Shown here one piece after another: positions 21,975-29,586 of a stretch of DNA of 35,219 bases. The stretch is taken from IMG/VR virus record IMGVR_UViG_3300027977_000102, positions 1 through 35,219 of that record; one strand, written 5' to 3'. The translations under genes and the position numbers were made by a program. Each line of letters begins with the position of its first letter. The stretch's first letter is position 1. Origin of the DNA: a virus. The notes under the pieces were generated by a model, which had not been told where the DNA came from, did not search any database, and worked only from the letters and a program-made list of their open reading frames with translations.

Positions 21975-23003
21975 ATGTCCACAGTAATTATCAAATTCGG
22001 TGAGTATCGTAATCAGCCTGTCATCAACAAGCAATTCAAGCTCGTGAAAGGCTTTCATACTGGTAAGAAGGGCAGCTATGTGACCGTAAAGAACGAAGGT
22101 CATTTCTCTGTTGCCATCGACGAGATTAAAATTAAAGTGAACAACATTTCCGACGTTGAATTTGTCGACGGTGAACCGATGCCGGAGACGGTCACCCCTG
22201 TTGTTAAGGTTGCAGAGACCGATGAGGAAGCGATGGACCGCATCGCTACTCGGTTCGAGATTCTCGACGAAATGGCATCCGCTTGCATTCGCGGGGATGT
22301 TCGTGCGATGATCGTCTCTGGTCCTCCGGGAGTTGGCAAGTCGTTCGGTGTCGAGCGCCAGCTTGAGAAAGCTGCGATGTTCGACCATATCGCCGGCAAT
22401 CGCCCTCGCTTTGAAGTTGTCAAGGGCGCGATGACTGCACTCGGCCTGTATGCGCTGCTTTACAAGTATAGCGACAAGAAGAACATTCTCGTGTTCGATG
22501 ACTGCGACAGCGTGTTCGGTGATGAACTTACTCTGAACATTCTCAAGGCTGCGCTCGACAGCGGCAAGCGTCGTCGCATCTGCTGGAACTCGGATTCTCG
22601 TCTGCTTCGTGACGAGGGCATTCCGAACAGCTTCAACTTCAACGGTTCTGCTATCTTCATCACTAACTTGAAGTTCCAGAACGTTCGTTCTAAGAAGTTG
22701 CAAGATCACCTTGAGGCGCTTGAAAGCCGTTGTCACTTCATTGACCTGACTATCGACACCCAGCGTGACAAGATGCTTCGTATCAAGCAGGTTCATCGTG
22801 ATGCCGGTGATATGGGCGGTCTGTTCGCGGACTATCGCTTCGCCGAAGACGAGGGTGATCAGGTGTTTGCTTACATGGAACAGAACATCGGTCGTCTGCG
22901 TGAACTGTCGATTCGCATGGCTCTCAAGATCGCTGATCTTATCAAGATGTCCCCGACGAAGTGGCAGTCTCTCGCTGAGAACACGGTGATGAAGCACACT
23001 TAA
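21975..23003 (+). CDS. AAA ATPase, second in the window
   Basis: A 342-residue ATPase. An N-terminal domain of about 80 residues with alternating strands is followed by an AAA module: Walker A GPPGVGKS (116-123), Walker B ILVFDDCD (171-178), and the sensor-like AIFITNL. The start at 21975 has GGAG upstream; a TTG reading from 21915 would run through the promoter. Codon use is biased to C-ending forms, as in the MoxR-like and gp32 genes, suggesting high expression. It is distinct from MoxR, gp41 and UvsX. A strong terminator follows. Substrate unknown. Confidence 0.85.
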   Translation: MSTVIIKFGEYRNQPVINKQFKLVKGFHTGKKGSYVTVKNEGHFSVAIDEIKIKVNNISDVEFVDGEPMPETVTPVVKVAETDEEAMDRIATRFEILDEMASACIRGDVRAMIVSGPPGVGKSFGVERQLEKAAMFDHIAGNRPRFEVVKGAMTALGLYALLYKYSDKKNILVFDDCDSVFGDELTLNILKAALDSGKRRRICWNSDSRLLRDEGIPNSFNFNGSAIFITNLKFQNVRSKKLQDHLEALESRCHFIDLTIDTQRDKMLRIKQVHRDAGDMGGLFADYRFAEDEGDQVFAYMEQNIGRLRELSIRMALKIADLIKMSPTKWQSLAENTVMKHT

Positions 23004-23026
23004 CTCAACATTCTCCTAAACTATTA

Positions 23027-23049
23027 GGGGGCTTCGGCCCCCTTTTTTT
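23027..23049 (+). terminator. Strong rho-independent terminator with UUCG loop
   Basis: GGGGGC (23027-23032), TTCG loop, GCCCCC (23037-23042) and TTTTTTT. This is the clearest terminator in the window and ends the AAA ATPase unit. Confidence 0.92.
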
Positions 23050-23059
23050 ACCTTTATAA

Positions 23060-23088
23060 TTGCTAAAATCAATATAAGGCACTATGAT
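23060..23088 (+). promoter_or_regulatory. Sigma-70-like promoter, TTGCTA-17-TATGAT
   Basis: -35 TTGCTA (23060-23065) and -10 TATGAT (23083-23088) at 17 bases, just after the terminator. The -10 box ends five bases before the ATG at 23094. Confidence 0.65.
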
Positions 23089-23093
23089 AAGAT

Positions 23094-24122
23094 ATGGATT
23101 GTAAAGAACATCTACTTCACTTCTTCCTGCAAGGAAAGATTAGTCTTAGTCAGTATGACTACAAGTTCATGGCTAACCTGCAAACAATGATCCAAAATAA
23201 CATGCGGGTGACTTCCAATCAGGCTAACTTATTCGATAAGTTGGTCAGTAAATATGCAAAGCAACTGACCAAGGTTGCTTTGGTCTACGCGGAATTGAAG
23301 GTCCTTCCTTGGAAGACTATGGTCGTTGAAAGCACACCCGAATATACTAGTGCAAAGGCGTCACTGTTCGAAGATGTCATCACGTTGCGGGTCCCGTTCA
23401 ACAAGGCGTTCATTTCTTACTTTCGATCTATCGAAGGTAATCCCTTTGAATGGTTCAAGGAAGAAAAACTTTATCGGGCACAGTTCAGCACAGTCGCACT
23501 TAAGACACTCTATCGCACTCTACCTAAGCACTTCGCGGTAGTAAATTACTGCGAGGTATTGAACAACATACTAGAAGATTTAAAACAGTATGAAGGTTTG
23601 ATCTGGGAACCCACGTTGATGAATATCAACGACAGGATCGTTATGGGCGCAGCTAATCCTGCCGTTATAGACCTTATCAGTAACATTGATTTGAGCATTA
23701 CTACTGATACTCTTTATAAACTATCTCGCTACCAGTTTCCGGTACATCCTAACTTTTACGGTGATTCCCCTGAATTGAGGTTTGCGTATGAATACGTAAC
23801 TGAGATTGATATAGACAATCTTGTTCAAGTGGCAAGCTGGATGAGACATTTGAAAGTTCAAAGGGTCCTGCTAGACAGAGTGCTGTCTACGAATCTAAAC
23901 AGAGTGCTGCCTACGGATAGGAATTTGCGCTCAGAGATTGAAGCTGCATTTACAGGGATTTCTGTAGTGCCGTTCTCGACCATGGGCCATGATTCTATGC
24001 CCCCTAGGTCTTTCTTGCTGCAAGCGCATGGTCATTTTAACAACCGCTTAAATACTTACGCAAGTTACAACATCGACAAAATTGTCGTGCTGAAGAATGC
24101 AAGACCAGTCGAGGTAAAATGA
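23094..24122 (+). CDS. Hypothetical protein coupled to UvsW
   Basis: A 342-residue protein. Its start MDCKEHLLHFFLQGK leads into a helical region with YDYKFMANLQTM and TSNQANLFDKLVSKY, a pattern I associate with small helical modules near phage helicases. The rest has no ATPase or nuclease motif. The stop overlaps the UvsW start (ATGA), so the two are translated together. That suggests a partner in DNA branch processing. The ATG follows a sigma-70-like box by five bases and has no Shine-Dalgarno sequence. Function unknown. Confidence 0.75.
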   Translation: MDCKEHLLHFFLQGKISLSQYDYKFMANLQTMIQNNMRVTSNQANLFDKLVSKYAKQLTKVALVYAELKVLPWKTMVVESTPEYTSAKASLFEDVITLRVPFNKAFISYFRSIEGNPFEWFKEEKLYRAQFSTVALKTLYRTLPKHFAVVNYCEVLNNILEDLKQYEGLIWEPTLMNINDRIVMGAANPAVIDLISNIDLSITTDTLYKLSRYQFPVHPNFYGDSPELRFAYEYVTEIDIDNLVQVASWMRHLKVQRVLLDRVLSTNLNRVLPTDRNLRSEIEAAFTGISVVPFSTMGHDSMPPRSFLLQAHGHFNNRLNTYASYNIDKIVVLKNARPVEVK

Positions 24123-25576
24123 GCGAAGCAAAAATAATAATCAAAGATGAAGTCAATGCAAAGATCGAGGGCTTAGAAGTAGGTGATCGTCGTGCGTTGA
24201 TGAAAATGTTTGAATTTGAGATGCCAGGCGCTCGGTATCTTCCAGCAGTACGATTAGGAAGATGGAACGGCAAGATCAGCTATTTCTCGTTAGCTGGCAG
24301 CACATATCTTAATCTGCTAGATGAGATCATTCCTTATCTATATGATAAAGGATACGAAATTGAACTTCAAGACTTACGGCAAACACACGCCGAACTCAAG
24401 TTTGAACAGGTAACAGAAAATACATTCTCTCACATCTGCTGGCCGAAAGGACACGAGCGGGAAGGTCAACCTGTTGTGTTGCGGGATTATCAGATTGAAA
24501 TCATCAACACCTTCTTAGCTAATCCACAGTCACTGCAAGAGATTGCTACAGGTGCGGGCAAGACTGTGATGACAGCCGCCCTGTCGCTATGCGCTGAACC
24601 CTACGGTAGATCGCTTGTGATCGTTCCTAACAAGTCCCTAGTCGTACAGACAGAAGCAGATTACATCAATCTAGGACTTGATGTTGGCGTCTACTTCGGT
24701 GATCGCAAGGACTACGGCAAGACGCATACTATCTGCACATGGCAATCTCTCAACAATCTTCTCAAGGGTACAAAAGAAGATGACAATGATCCTGAAATAG
24801 CAGTATCATTTTTTGAAGGTATCGGTTGCGTCATAGTTGACGAAGTTCATATGGCTAAGGCTGACGTACTCAAGACATTACTCACTGGTGTTCTCTCATA
24901 TGTTCCGATTCGTTGGGGGCTGACTGGAACGATTCCTAAGTCAGAGATGGATCGGGTATCCCTTCTAGTTTCACTTGGTCCTGTTATCGGTAAGCTAGCA
25001 GCAAGTGAACTACAAGACAGGGGCGTTCTCGCTCGGTGCCACGTGAACATTGTTCAACTGAAGGATGCGGTAGAGTTCAGTAACTACCAGAGTGAATTGA
25101 AGCATCTATTAGAAGACAGTCGCCGTCTTGATCGGATAGCTGAACTCATAATGAAGGTCAACGAGACGGGTAATACACTTGTGCTTGTTGATCGTGTTAA
25201 CGCAGGTAAAGAGTTAGTCAGCAGAATACCAGGATCAGTTTTTGTTAACGGTGGCACGAAGCTGACAGAGCGAAAGGAAGAATATGACGAAGTTGCCATT
25301 ATGGATGACAAGATTCTAATATGCACCTATGGTGTGGCCGCAGTTGGTATCAACGTGCCGAGATTATTCAACATAGTATTGATTGAACCTGGAAAATCAT
25401 TTGTACGAGTTATCCAGTCAATCGGTAGAGGCCTAAGAAAGGCAGAGGATAAAGATTTTGTGCAGATATGGGACCTTACTTCCACATGTAAGTTTGCAAA
25501 AAGGCATCTTACTCAACGCAAGCAGTTCTACAAAGAAGCTCAATATCCCTTTGTAATTGAAAAGATAGATTATTGA
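24119..25576 (+). CDS. uvsW: UvsW helicase (SF2)
   Basis: A 485-residue superfamily 2 DNA/RNA helicase. After an N-terminal domain with RLGRWNGKISYF, motif I is ATGAGKT (143-149), motif II is DEVH (241-244), motif III is LTGTIP (268-273) and motif VI is QSIGRGLRK. T4 UvsW unwinds branched DNA and R-loops, shifting replication from origins to recombination. T4 UvsW is about 500 residues. The start is set by the ATGA overlap with the preceding gene. It ends the unit; a new promoter follows. Confidence 0.95.
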   Translation: MSEAKIIIKDEVNAKIEGLEVGDRRALMKMFEFEMPGARYLPAVRLGRWNGKISYFSLAGSTYLNLLDEIIPYLYDKGYEIELQDLRQTHAELKFEQVTENTFSHICWPKGHEREGQPVVLRDYQIEIINTFLANPQSLQEIATGAGKTVMTAALSLCAEPYGRSLVIVPNKSLVVQTEADYINLGLDVGVYFGDRKDYGKTHTICTWQSLNNLLKGTKEDDNDPEIAVSFFEGIGCVIVDEVHMAKADVLKTLLTGVLSYVPIRWGLTGTIPKSEMDRVSLLVSLGPVIGKLAASELQDRGVLARCHVNIVQLKDAVEFSNYQSELKHLLEDSRRLDRIAELIMKVNETGNTLVLVDRVNAGKELVSRIPGSVFVNGGTKLTERKEEYDEVAIMDDKILICTYGVAAVGINVPRLFNIVLIEPGKSFVRVIQSIGRGLRKAEDKDFVQIWDLTSTCKFAKRHLTQRKQFYKEAQYPFVIEKIDY

Positions 25577-25599
25577 GAAGATTTATTTAACCTTTTACA

Positions 25600-25628
25600 T
25601 TGATTTTTCTATTATTTGGTGCTATAAT
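25600..25628 (+). promoter_or_regulatory. Sigma-70-like promoter, TTGATT-17-TATAAT
   Basis: -35 TTGATT (25600-25605) and perfect -10 TATAAT (25623-25628) at 17 bases. It drives a short leader peptide (25635) and the ATT-started gene at 25667. Confidence 0.7.
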
Positions 25629-25634
25629 CATGTT

Positions 25635-25679
25635 ATGATGAAATTAAATCGTAGAGGAGAAGTAAAATTCGCATCCTAA
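25635..25679 (+). CDS. Possible 14-residue leader peptide
   Basis: ATG ATG at the expected transcription start opens a frame encoding MMKLNRRGEVKFAS and a stop. It spans the Shine-Dalgarno sequence and ATT start of the next gene in a different frame. If translated without a leader, ribosomes would cross that start site and could control it. Confidence 0.3.
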   Translation: MMKLNRRGEVKFAS

Positions 25680-26167
25680 CATTAGAGAATACATACTACA
25701 ACCTCGAAACACTTCCCGAAGAGATAGATGATCTTAGGTTTGCTATTCTCGACAACTCAACGCCTGCAAATGTTGACTATTATTATATCCCTCTGATCTT
25801 TTTGGAAACATTCAACAGTCCTGCGTTAGTTCTTCGAATCGGCAATAAGTCTATCAAGATGCCCGTTGATTGGCAGATACTCATCGGGGAACAAGAACAC
25901 GGTGATCTTGAAACTCTTCCTCTCTCCAGTCTCAATGACAGAGGATTCAATGCTTTTCAATTTAATCCACTGAGTTCGTCCTCTCCTACATTCTTACCAA
26001 TAGAGATTCTAGACATCTATCCAGATGTCACTTGGTACGCCCCGAGACTTCGCAATGGGCAGTTCCTGTGTGTTCCTATCGATGACAGTGAGAAACCTAG
26101 GTGTGTTTATTTCGTCAAAGAGGTCAGTAGGAACTGCGAAGTAGTAGACTACAATCAAGTATTTTAA
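25667..26167 (+). CDS. Conserved T4-like phage protein with ATT start codon
   Basis: A 166-residue protein. An in-frame TAG at 25652 limits the start; the only codon at correct distance from AGGAG (25655-25659, seven bases) is ATT at 25667. It would read MRILTLENTYYNLETLPEEI, and continues IDDLRFAILDNSTP, LIFLETFNSP and KMPVDWQILIG. I recognise this as a widespread family in T4-like environmental phages. The next possible start (TTG at 25802) would drop 45 conserved-looking residues. The protein is probably soluble and alpha-beta. Function unknown. ATT starts are very rare, known chiefly from infC. Confidence 0.7.
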   Translation: MRILTLENTYYNLETLPEEIDDLRFAILDNSTPANVDYYYIPLIFLETFNSPALVLRIGNKSIKMPVDWQILIGEQEHGDLETLPLSSLNDRGFNAFQFNPLSSSSPTFLPIEILDIYPDVTWYAPRLRNGQFLCVPIDDSEKPRCVYFVKEVSRNCEVVDYNQVF

Positions 26168-26178
26168 AGGAGAGACCG

Positions 26179-26310
26179 ATGAACATAGAAGTAGCTATCG
26201 AGACTTTTAAGAAAAATAACAAGCAATCAGATATCATGGGTGTGGTACGCACTCTATATAGAAACGTTCAAGTTACTCTTCCTAAGGAAAGAAGCAATGT
26301 TGTACGGTAA
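26179..26310 (+). CDS. Small 43-residue hypothetical protein
   Basis: A 44-codon frame with AAAGGAGAG upstream of its ATG, beginning MNIEVAIETFKKNNK and ending ERSNVVR. It follows the previous gene by 11 bases and overlaps the next by 14. Strong ribosome-binding sequence and place in the operon support it as a real gene. It looks helical and basic. Function unknown. Confidence 0.65.
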   Translation: MNIEVAIETFKKNNKQSDIMGVVRTLYRNVQVTLPKERSNVVR

Positions 26311-26674
26311 GCCCCCGGCACCAGCAAAGTACGCCAGAACAATGGCTGGCAGCATGCCTAGCGAGATTGCATACACTAACATCAAGAAGGAAAAGAAGAT
26401 GGGTTGGTTTAAAAGAAAGTTTGCACAGTGGTCCCGTGAAGCTTGGGAAAATGCTCGCGGCGAAAATGCTTTGGTACGAGAGGCTGATACTCCTTCTCCT
26501 AAGACGAGTATACGCTTTGCTATCTATCCTGCTGCTGGCGGATGGATCATTGAACATAGCAAGAATGATCGTTATAAAGATAATGAAGGTCCTACTTTAA
26601 CCATCATCACTGACTTTGATGATTTGGGGAAGACAGTCGAACACATTATCACTTTGGAAGCGTTGCGCTCCTAA
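26297..26674 (+). CDS. Conserved small phage protein
   Basis: A 125-residue protein from the ATG at 26297, which has AAGGAAAGAAG upstream. The core MGWFKRKFAQWSREAWENA and the end ITLEALRS recur in T4-like environmental phages. The region between has strand-like SIRFAIYPAAGGWIIEH. A longer reading upstream is rejected because it lacks a ribosome site. The ATG at 26399 (MGWF) is an alternative start. It joins the next gene by TAATG. Function unknown. Confidence 0.7.
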   Translation: MLYGKPPAPAKYARTMAGSMPSEIAYTNIKKEKKMGWFKRKFAQWSREAWENARGENALVREADTPSPKTSIRFAIYPAAGGWIIEHSKNDRYKDNEGPTLTIITDFDDLGKTVEHIITLEALRS

Positions 26675-27261
26675 TGGCTAAAGAGAAACTATCAGCAGAC
26701 GAAAAGTTCACAGGTCAAGACTTTGACTTGTTTGACGCCCTAGCGGCTATCGACAAGAAGGACTACTCGTATTATGATAGATTGACTCCCGAACAGCAGA
26801 AGAAGTTTGTGCCGTTCATGATGCTTCATTGGATCAGTGCGGTGAGGGCAAGTTCAGACGTTCAGTCATACTATCTTCAAAGCACCGAATACCACGCTAA
26901 CAAGTATCTGTTCAACGAAGCTGTTCACAAGCATCCTAAGCTGCAATGGCTTATGTTGTGTGCTGCAAGCCCGGGATTGGGTAAGCAGTTCCATCAATGG
27001 ATTCCGCACATCAGGGAGCGGGTTACTCGTTTGCTTGATAGTCCAAAGCAAAAAGAAATCAAAGAATACTTCAAGAAGATATATCCTAAAACTTCTGACA
27101 GTGAACTAACCCTTCTCAGCGAGGTGTATACTGACAATCACAAGAAAAAGATGTATCTTGCTAAGACATTTCCTGAATTAAAATTTGACGAGATTGAGTT
27201 GCTAAGTGACCTCACTACAGACGAAGATATTAAACAGTATGAAAAAGACTCTGGCAATTAA
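26674..27261 (+). CDS. 62: Probable clamp-loader small subunit (gp62-like)
   Basis: A 195-residue mostly helical protein. The N-terminal DFDLFDALAAIDKKDYSYYDRL, cut here into FDALAAIDKKDYSYYD and PEQQKKFVPFMMLHW, followed by a helix with YLQSTEYHANKYLF and HPKLQWLMLCAA, matches my recollection of proteins annotated gp62 in T4-like marine phages (T4 gp62 has 187 residues). Gp62 sits with four gp44 ATPases to load the gp45 sliding clamp. Neither gp44 nor gp45 is in this window, so the assignment rests on pattern and size alone. Confidence 0.5.
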   Translation: MAKEKLSADEKFTGQDFDLFDALAAIDKKDYSYYDRLTPEQQKKFVPFMMLHWISAVRASSDVQSYYLQSTEYHANKYLFNEAVHKHPKLQWLMLCAASPGLGKQFHQWIPHIRERVTRLLDSPKQKEIKEYFKKIYPKTSDSELTLLSEVYTDNHKKKMYLAKTFPELKFDEIELLSDLTTDEDIKQYEKDSGN

Positions 27262-27940
27262 GTCTACGGAATTTAGCTGCGAGTTTTGCAGTAGATCGTT
27301 TCAACGTGAGACAACCATGATGAAGCATCTTTGCGAGAACAAACGCCGCTGGCAGGATAAAGACTTGCCTGGTAACCGCATTGGCTTTCAGTCTTGGCTT
27401 CGTTTCTACGCAAAGAATACTGCAACTAAAAAACAGAAGACATACCTAGACTTTACTAAGTCAGCGTATTACATTGCATTTGTAAAGTTCGGACATTACT
27501 GTGTGAGCATACGTTGTCTGAACGTCAATCGCTATGCGGACTGGTTGCTTAAAAACAATGTGAAGATCGATAGTTGGTGCAGCGATACTAACTACACTAA
27601 GTTCCTCATTCAATATCTAAAGGATGAAGATCCGATGGATGCTGTTGCTCGTAGTATCGAGAACACGATTGAACTTGCAAAAGCAGCAGGAATCGAAACA
27701 AAAGACTGTCTACGTTATGCAAATAGAAACAGGCTAGTCTATTCTATCACTGCCGGTAAGATCAGTCCGTGGATGTTGTATCACAGCGAGAGCGGCATCA
27801 AGATGATTGAAGATTTGGACGAGTCGCAACAAAAGATGATCATAGACTACATCAACCCCGAGCAATGGGCCATCAAGTTCAAGCGTAGCGCCGGCGTCGT
27901 GACTCAGGTAAAAGATTTACTAAATCAGGCTGGATATTAG
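27239..27940 (+). CDS. C2HC zinc-finger protein, conserved in T4-like phages
   Basis: A 233-residue protein. Near the N-terminus are C14, C17, H30 and C32 (CEFCSRSFQRETTMMKHLC), a C2HC form of a classical zinc finger. The rest is helical with WLRFYAKN, CLNVNRYADWLLKNN, SITAGKISPWMLYHS and a C-terminal VKDLLNQAGY. The start at 27239 overlaps the previous gene by 23 bases. The longer reading from 27206 is unlikely. The finger suggests nucleic-acid binding or assembly of a partner complex. Its role is unknown, but it travels with the replication genes. Confidence 0.75.
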   Translation: MKKTLAIKSTEFSCEFCSRSFQRETTMMKHLCENKRRWQDKDLPGNRIGFQSWLRFYAKNTATKKQKTYLDFTKSAYYIAFVKFGHYCVSIRCLNVNRYADWLLKNNVKIDSWCSDTNYTKFLIQYLKDEDPMDAVARSIENTIELAKAAGIETKDCLRYANRNRLVYSITAGKISPWMLYHSESGIKMIEDLDESQQKMIIDYINPEQWAIKFKRSAGVVTQVKDLLNQAGY

Positions 27941-28152
27941 TGTCAACAGTTAGAGACTCAAGTCCTTATAATGTTCTGCTTTCGGATCCTACTAATCCGG
28001 AAGAGATTGAAGAATGGGCTAGAAATCTACCTGACTTTATTGGATTGACGATGACTGATGTGTCTGATGTTTCATCGAGCGATGATATGATTTATGCCTA
28101 TTCCTTTGAGACACAGGAAAGTGTTTCCTGGTTTAAGTTGAGATGGATGTGA
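27940..28152 (+). CDS. Small protein of the aromatic-x-L-x-W tail family
   Basis: A 70-residue acidic protein with a GTG start that overlaps the upstream TAG by one base. The centre reads EEIEEWARNLPDFIG and the end reads ESVSWFKLRWM, the closest match to the family motif. It heads three similar small genes in a row (27940, 28143, 28364). Function unknown; tandem layout suggests duplication. Confidence 0.65.
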   Translation: MSTVRDSSPYNVLLSDPTNPEEIEEWARNLPDFIGLTMTDVSDVSSSDDMIYAYSFETQESVSWFKLRWM

Positions 28153-28388
28153 ATCACTATGACTCAAAAAATGGTTGGGAATTAACTAAACCAGGATGGC
28201 ATGAAGTTCGTATATACGAACCTAATCCATTTAAAAGCATAAAAAGACACGCCGAGATGGTTGACTGGATTCGCGGTCACATCGGCAAGTGTGAACATCA
28301 CTGTAGATGGTATTGTAATGACAATGATCTACACTATAAGTTTAGATATGAAAGGGATTTTATATGGTTCAGACTTCTATGGGGCTAA
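28143..28388 (+). CDS. Small protein of the aromatic-x-L-x-W tail family
   Basis: An 81-residue protein overlapping its neighbours by 10 and 25 bases. AEMVDWIRGHIGKCEHHC resembles EMVDWCYATFGECGYR in the gene at 5249, and both end in a strand with aromatic-x-Leu-x-Trp (here FIWFRLLWG). It has three Cys/His pairs (C-x-x-H-H-C) that could be a weak metal site. Function unknown. Confidence 0.65.
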   Translation: MDVNHYDSKNGWELTKPGWHEVRIYEPNPFKSIKRHAEMVDWIRGHIGKCEHHCRWYCNDNDLHYKFRYERDFIWFRLLWG

Positions 28389-28648
28389 TTAGACCCCTTC
28401 AAGATGAAATCATTGATGTAGTGCCCCAGACGCAGAAGATCAAGAAGAAGATTGCGGTGGATGGTGTCTGGGAAGACAGGACGTTCATCCGTATTCCTAT
28501 TGGTCCAGACAGCCGAGGCCCAGGAAAGCTAGAGAAATGGTGCCGAGAAAGATTAGACAAGCCCGAATACTTAGGGGAGTGGTTCAAGGTCGCAGGCTAT
28601 ATCGTACTTGATGAAAAGACTTATGTTTTTTGGAAGCTATGTGAGTAA
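28364..28648 (+). CDS. Small protein, divergent member of the same family
   Basis: A 94-residue protein with AAAGGGA before its ATG. KLEKWCRERLDKPEYLGEW matches the middle of the family, but the end reads TYVFWKLCE, so the terminal Trp is replaced. The N-terminal part (about 1-45) is unrelated and basic. It overlaps the previous gene by 25 bases and ends the three-gene row. Function unknown. Confidence 0.65.
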   Translation: MVQTSMGLIRPLQDEIIDVVPQTQKIKKKIAVDGVWEDRTFIRIPIGPDSRGPGKLEKWCRERLDKPEYLGEWFKVAGYIVLDEKTYVFWKLCE

Positions 28649-28698
28649 AGAACTAACTGAATATGCCAGATCATTTACCCGAATCACGACCCGCGCCC

Positions 28699-28727
28699 TT
28701 GCTTAATTACCTAAACGGTGATATAGT
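28699..28727 (+). promoter_or_regulatory. Sigma-70-like promoter, TTGCTT-17-TATAGT
   Basis: -35 TTGCTT (28699-28704) and -10 TATAGT (28722-28727) at 17 bases, in the 111-base gap before the exonuclease. The leader ends in TTGGAG before the ATG at 28760. Confidence 0.6.
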
Positions 28728-28759
28728 CAATAAAGATATAGATAACATTTGGAGTTCTA

Positions 28760-29314
28760 ATGCCTAATTCGATTATGATTGATATGGAAACGCTTGACAC
28801 ATCATCGTCAACTGTGATCCTCACTATCGGTGCAGTTTTGTTCGATCCGCGAGGTGAAGGCATGGTTGACCGTATTGAACTTCGTCCTACGATGGAAGAA
28901 CAGACTGACGTTTACGGTCGTAGCATCAGCGATGATACTCTCCGCTGGTGGAGCGAGCAAAGCCCCGAAGCTATTCAAGAGGCGATGGGTGATCAGAATC
29001 GTATTTCTTACCGAGACTGCATGGAGAAGCTTTATAAGTTCTGCTGGAATCGTGCTGATAAGGTTTGGAGCAACGGTTCTGTCTTTGACATCATGATTGC
29101 CGAACATGCTTTCCGTGAACTGGAAATCAAGAATCCTTGGCAGTTCTGGAATATCCGCGACTGTCGTACTATCTATGAACTCGCCGGTGTCTCTCTGAAA
29201 GACGGCGGACATGTGACTTCACACAAAGCACTTGAAGACGCAGAACGTCAGGCCATCGTCGTGCAGAAGGCTTATCAGAAACTCATTTCGGCTGGATTCA
29301 CTCATCTTCGATGA
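28760..29314 (+). CDS. dexA: DexA-type 3'-5' exonuclease
   Basis: A 184-residue DEDDh exonuclease with D8 and E10 in IDMETLD, D110 in GSVFDI, and H155 and D160 in SHKALEDAE. It resembles T4 DexA (227 residues), including WWSEQSPEA and FWNIRDCRT. DexA removes 3' ends of ssDNA; related DEDD enzymes act on RNA. T4 dexA is in a dispensable early region, but here it heads an operon of seemingly replication-linked genes. GGAG and a promoter lie upstream. The stop overlaps the next start (ATGA). Confidence 0.88.
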   Translation: MPNSIMIDMETLDTSSSTVILTIGAVLFDPRGEGMVDRIELRPTMEEQTDVYGRSISDDTLRWWSEQSPEAIQEAMGDQNRISYRDCMEKLYKFCWNRADKVWSNGSVFDIMIAEHAFRELEIKNPWQFWNIRDCRTIYELAGVSLKDGGHVTSHKALEDAERQAIVVQKAYQKLISAGFTHLR

Positions 29315-29586
29315 AAGTTCCTAACCTATTCGAAGACTTTGATCCAGATGATCCTGATATTGAGTTTCGAAACACACGTTGGGAATACTGGGGTATACTT
29401 AAGAAAATCCGAACTGAAGCTTTGGCAAACTCCCCGCAAGGACAGCTTGGACAGCTTGATTTTGTCGAATACATGAAAGATAATTATGGCATCAAGCTAC
29501 ATACGAAATATAACGGTGCGATATCCGATAAGTTTGACATTGTTGATGAAAAGCTATATACATTCTTCTTACTAAAGTGGAAATGA
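29311..29586 (+). CDS. Small protein of the aromatic-x-L-x-W tail family
   Basis: A 91-residue acidic protein overlapping dexA (ATGA). The N-terminal part is NLFEDFDPDDPDIEF, then a helical region; the end KLYTFFLLKWK carries the tail motif. QLDFVEYMKDNYGIKL occupies the usual place of the central helix. It is separate from the 27940-28648 row but in the same strand unit. Function unknown. Confidence 0.65.
   Translation: MKVPNLFEDFDPDDPDIEFRNTRWEYWGILKKIRTEALANSPQGQLGQLDFVEYMKDNYGIKLHTKYNGAISDKFDIVDEKLYTFFLLKWK

Noticed and set aside
21933-22997. Long reverse-strand open frame opposite the second AAA ATPase
   Set aside because: Same reason: the forward frame carries Walker motifs and a terminator; the reverse frame has no recognisable domain.
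25802-26167. TTG start for the conserved gene at 25667
   Set aside because: It would drop 45 residues that match the family and has no Shine-Dalgarno sequence; the ATT at 25667 has an ideal one.
28663-28767. 34-codon frame (MPDHLPESRPAP start) before dexA
   Set aside because: There is no ribosome site and it spans the promoter at 28699; possible but not supported.
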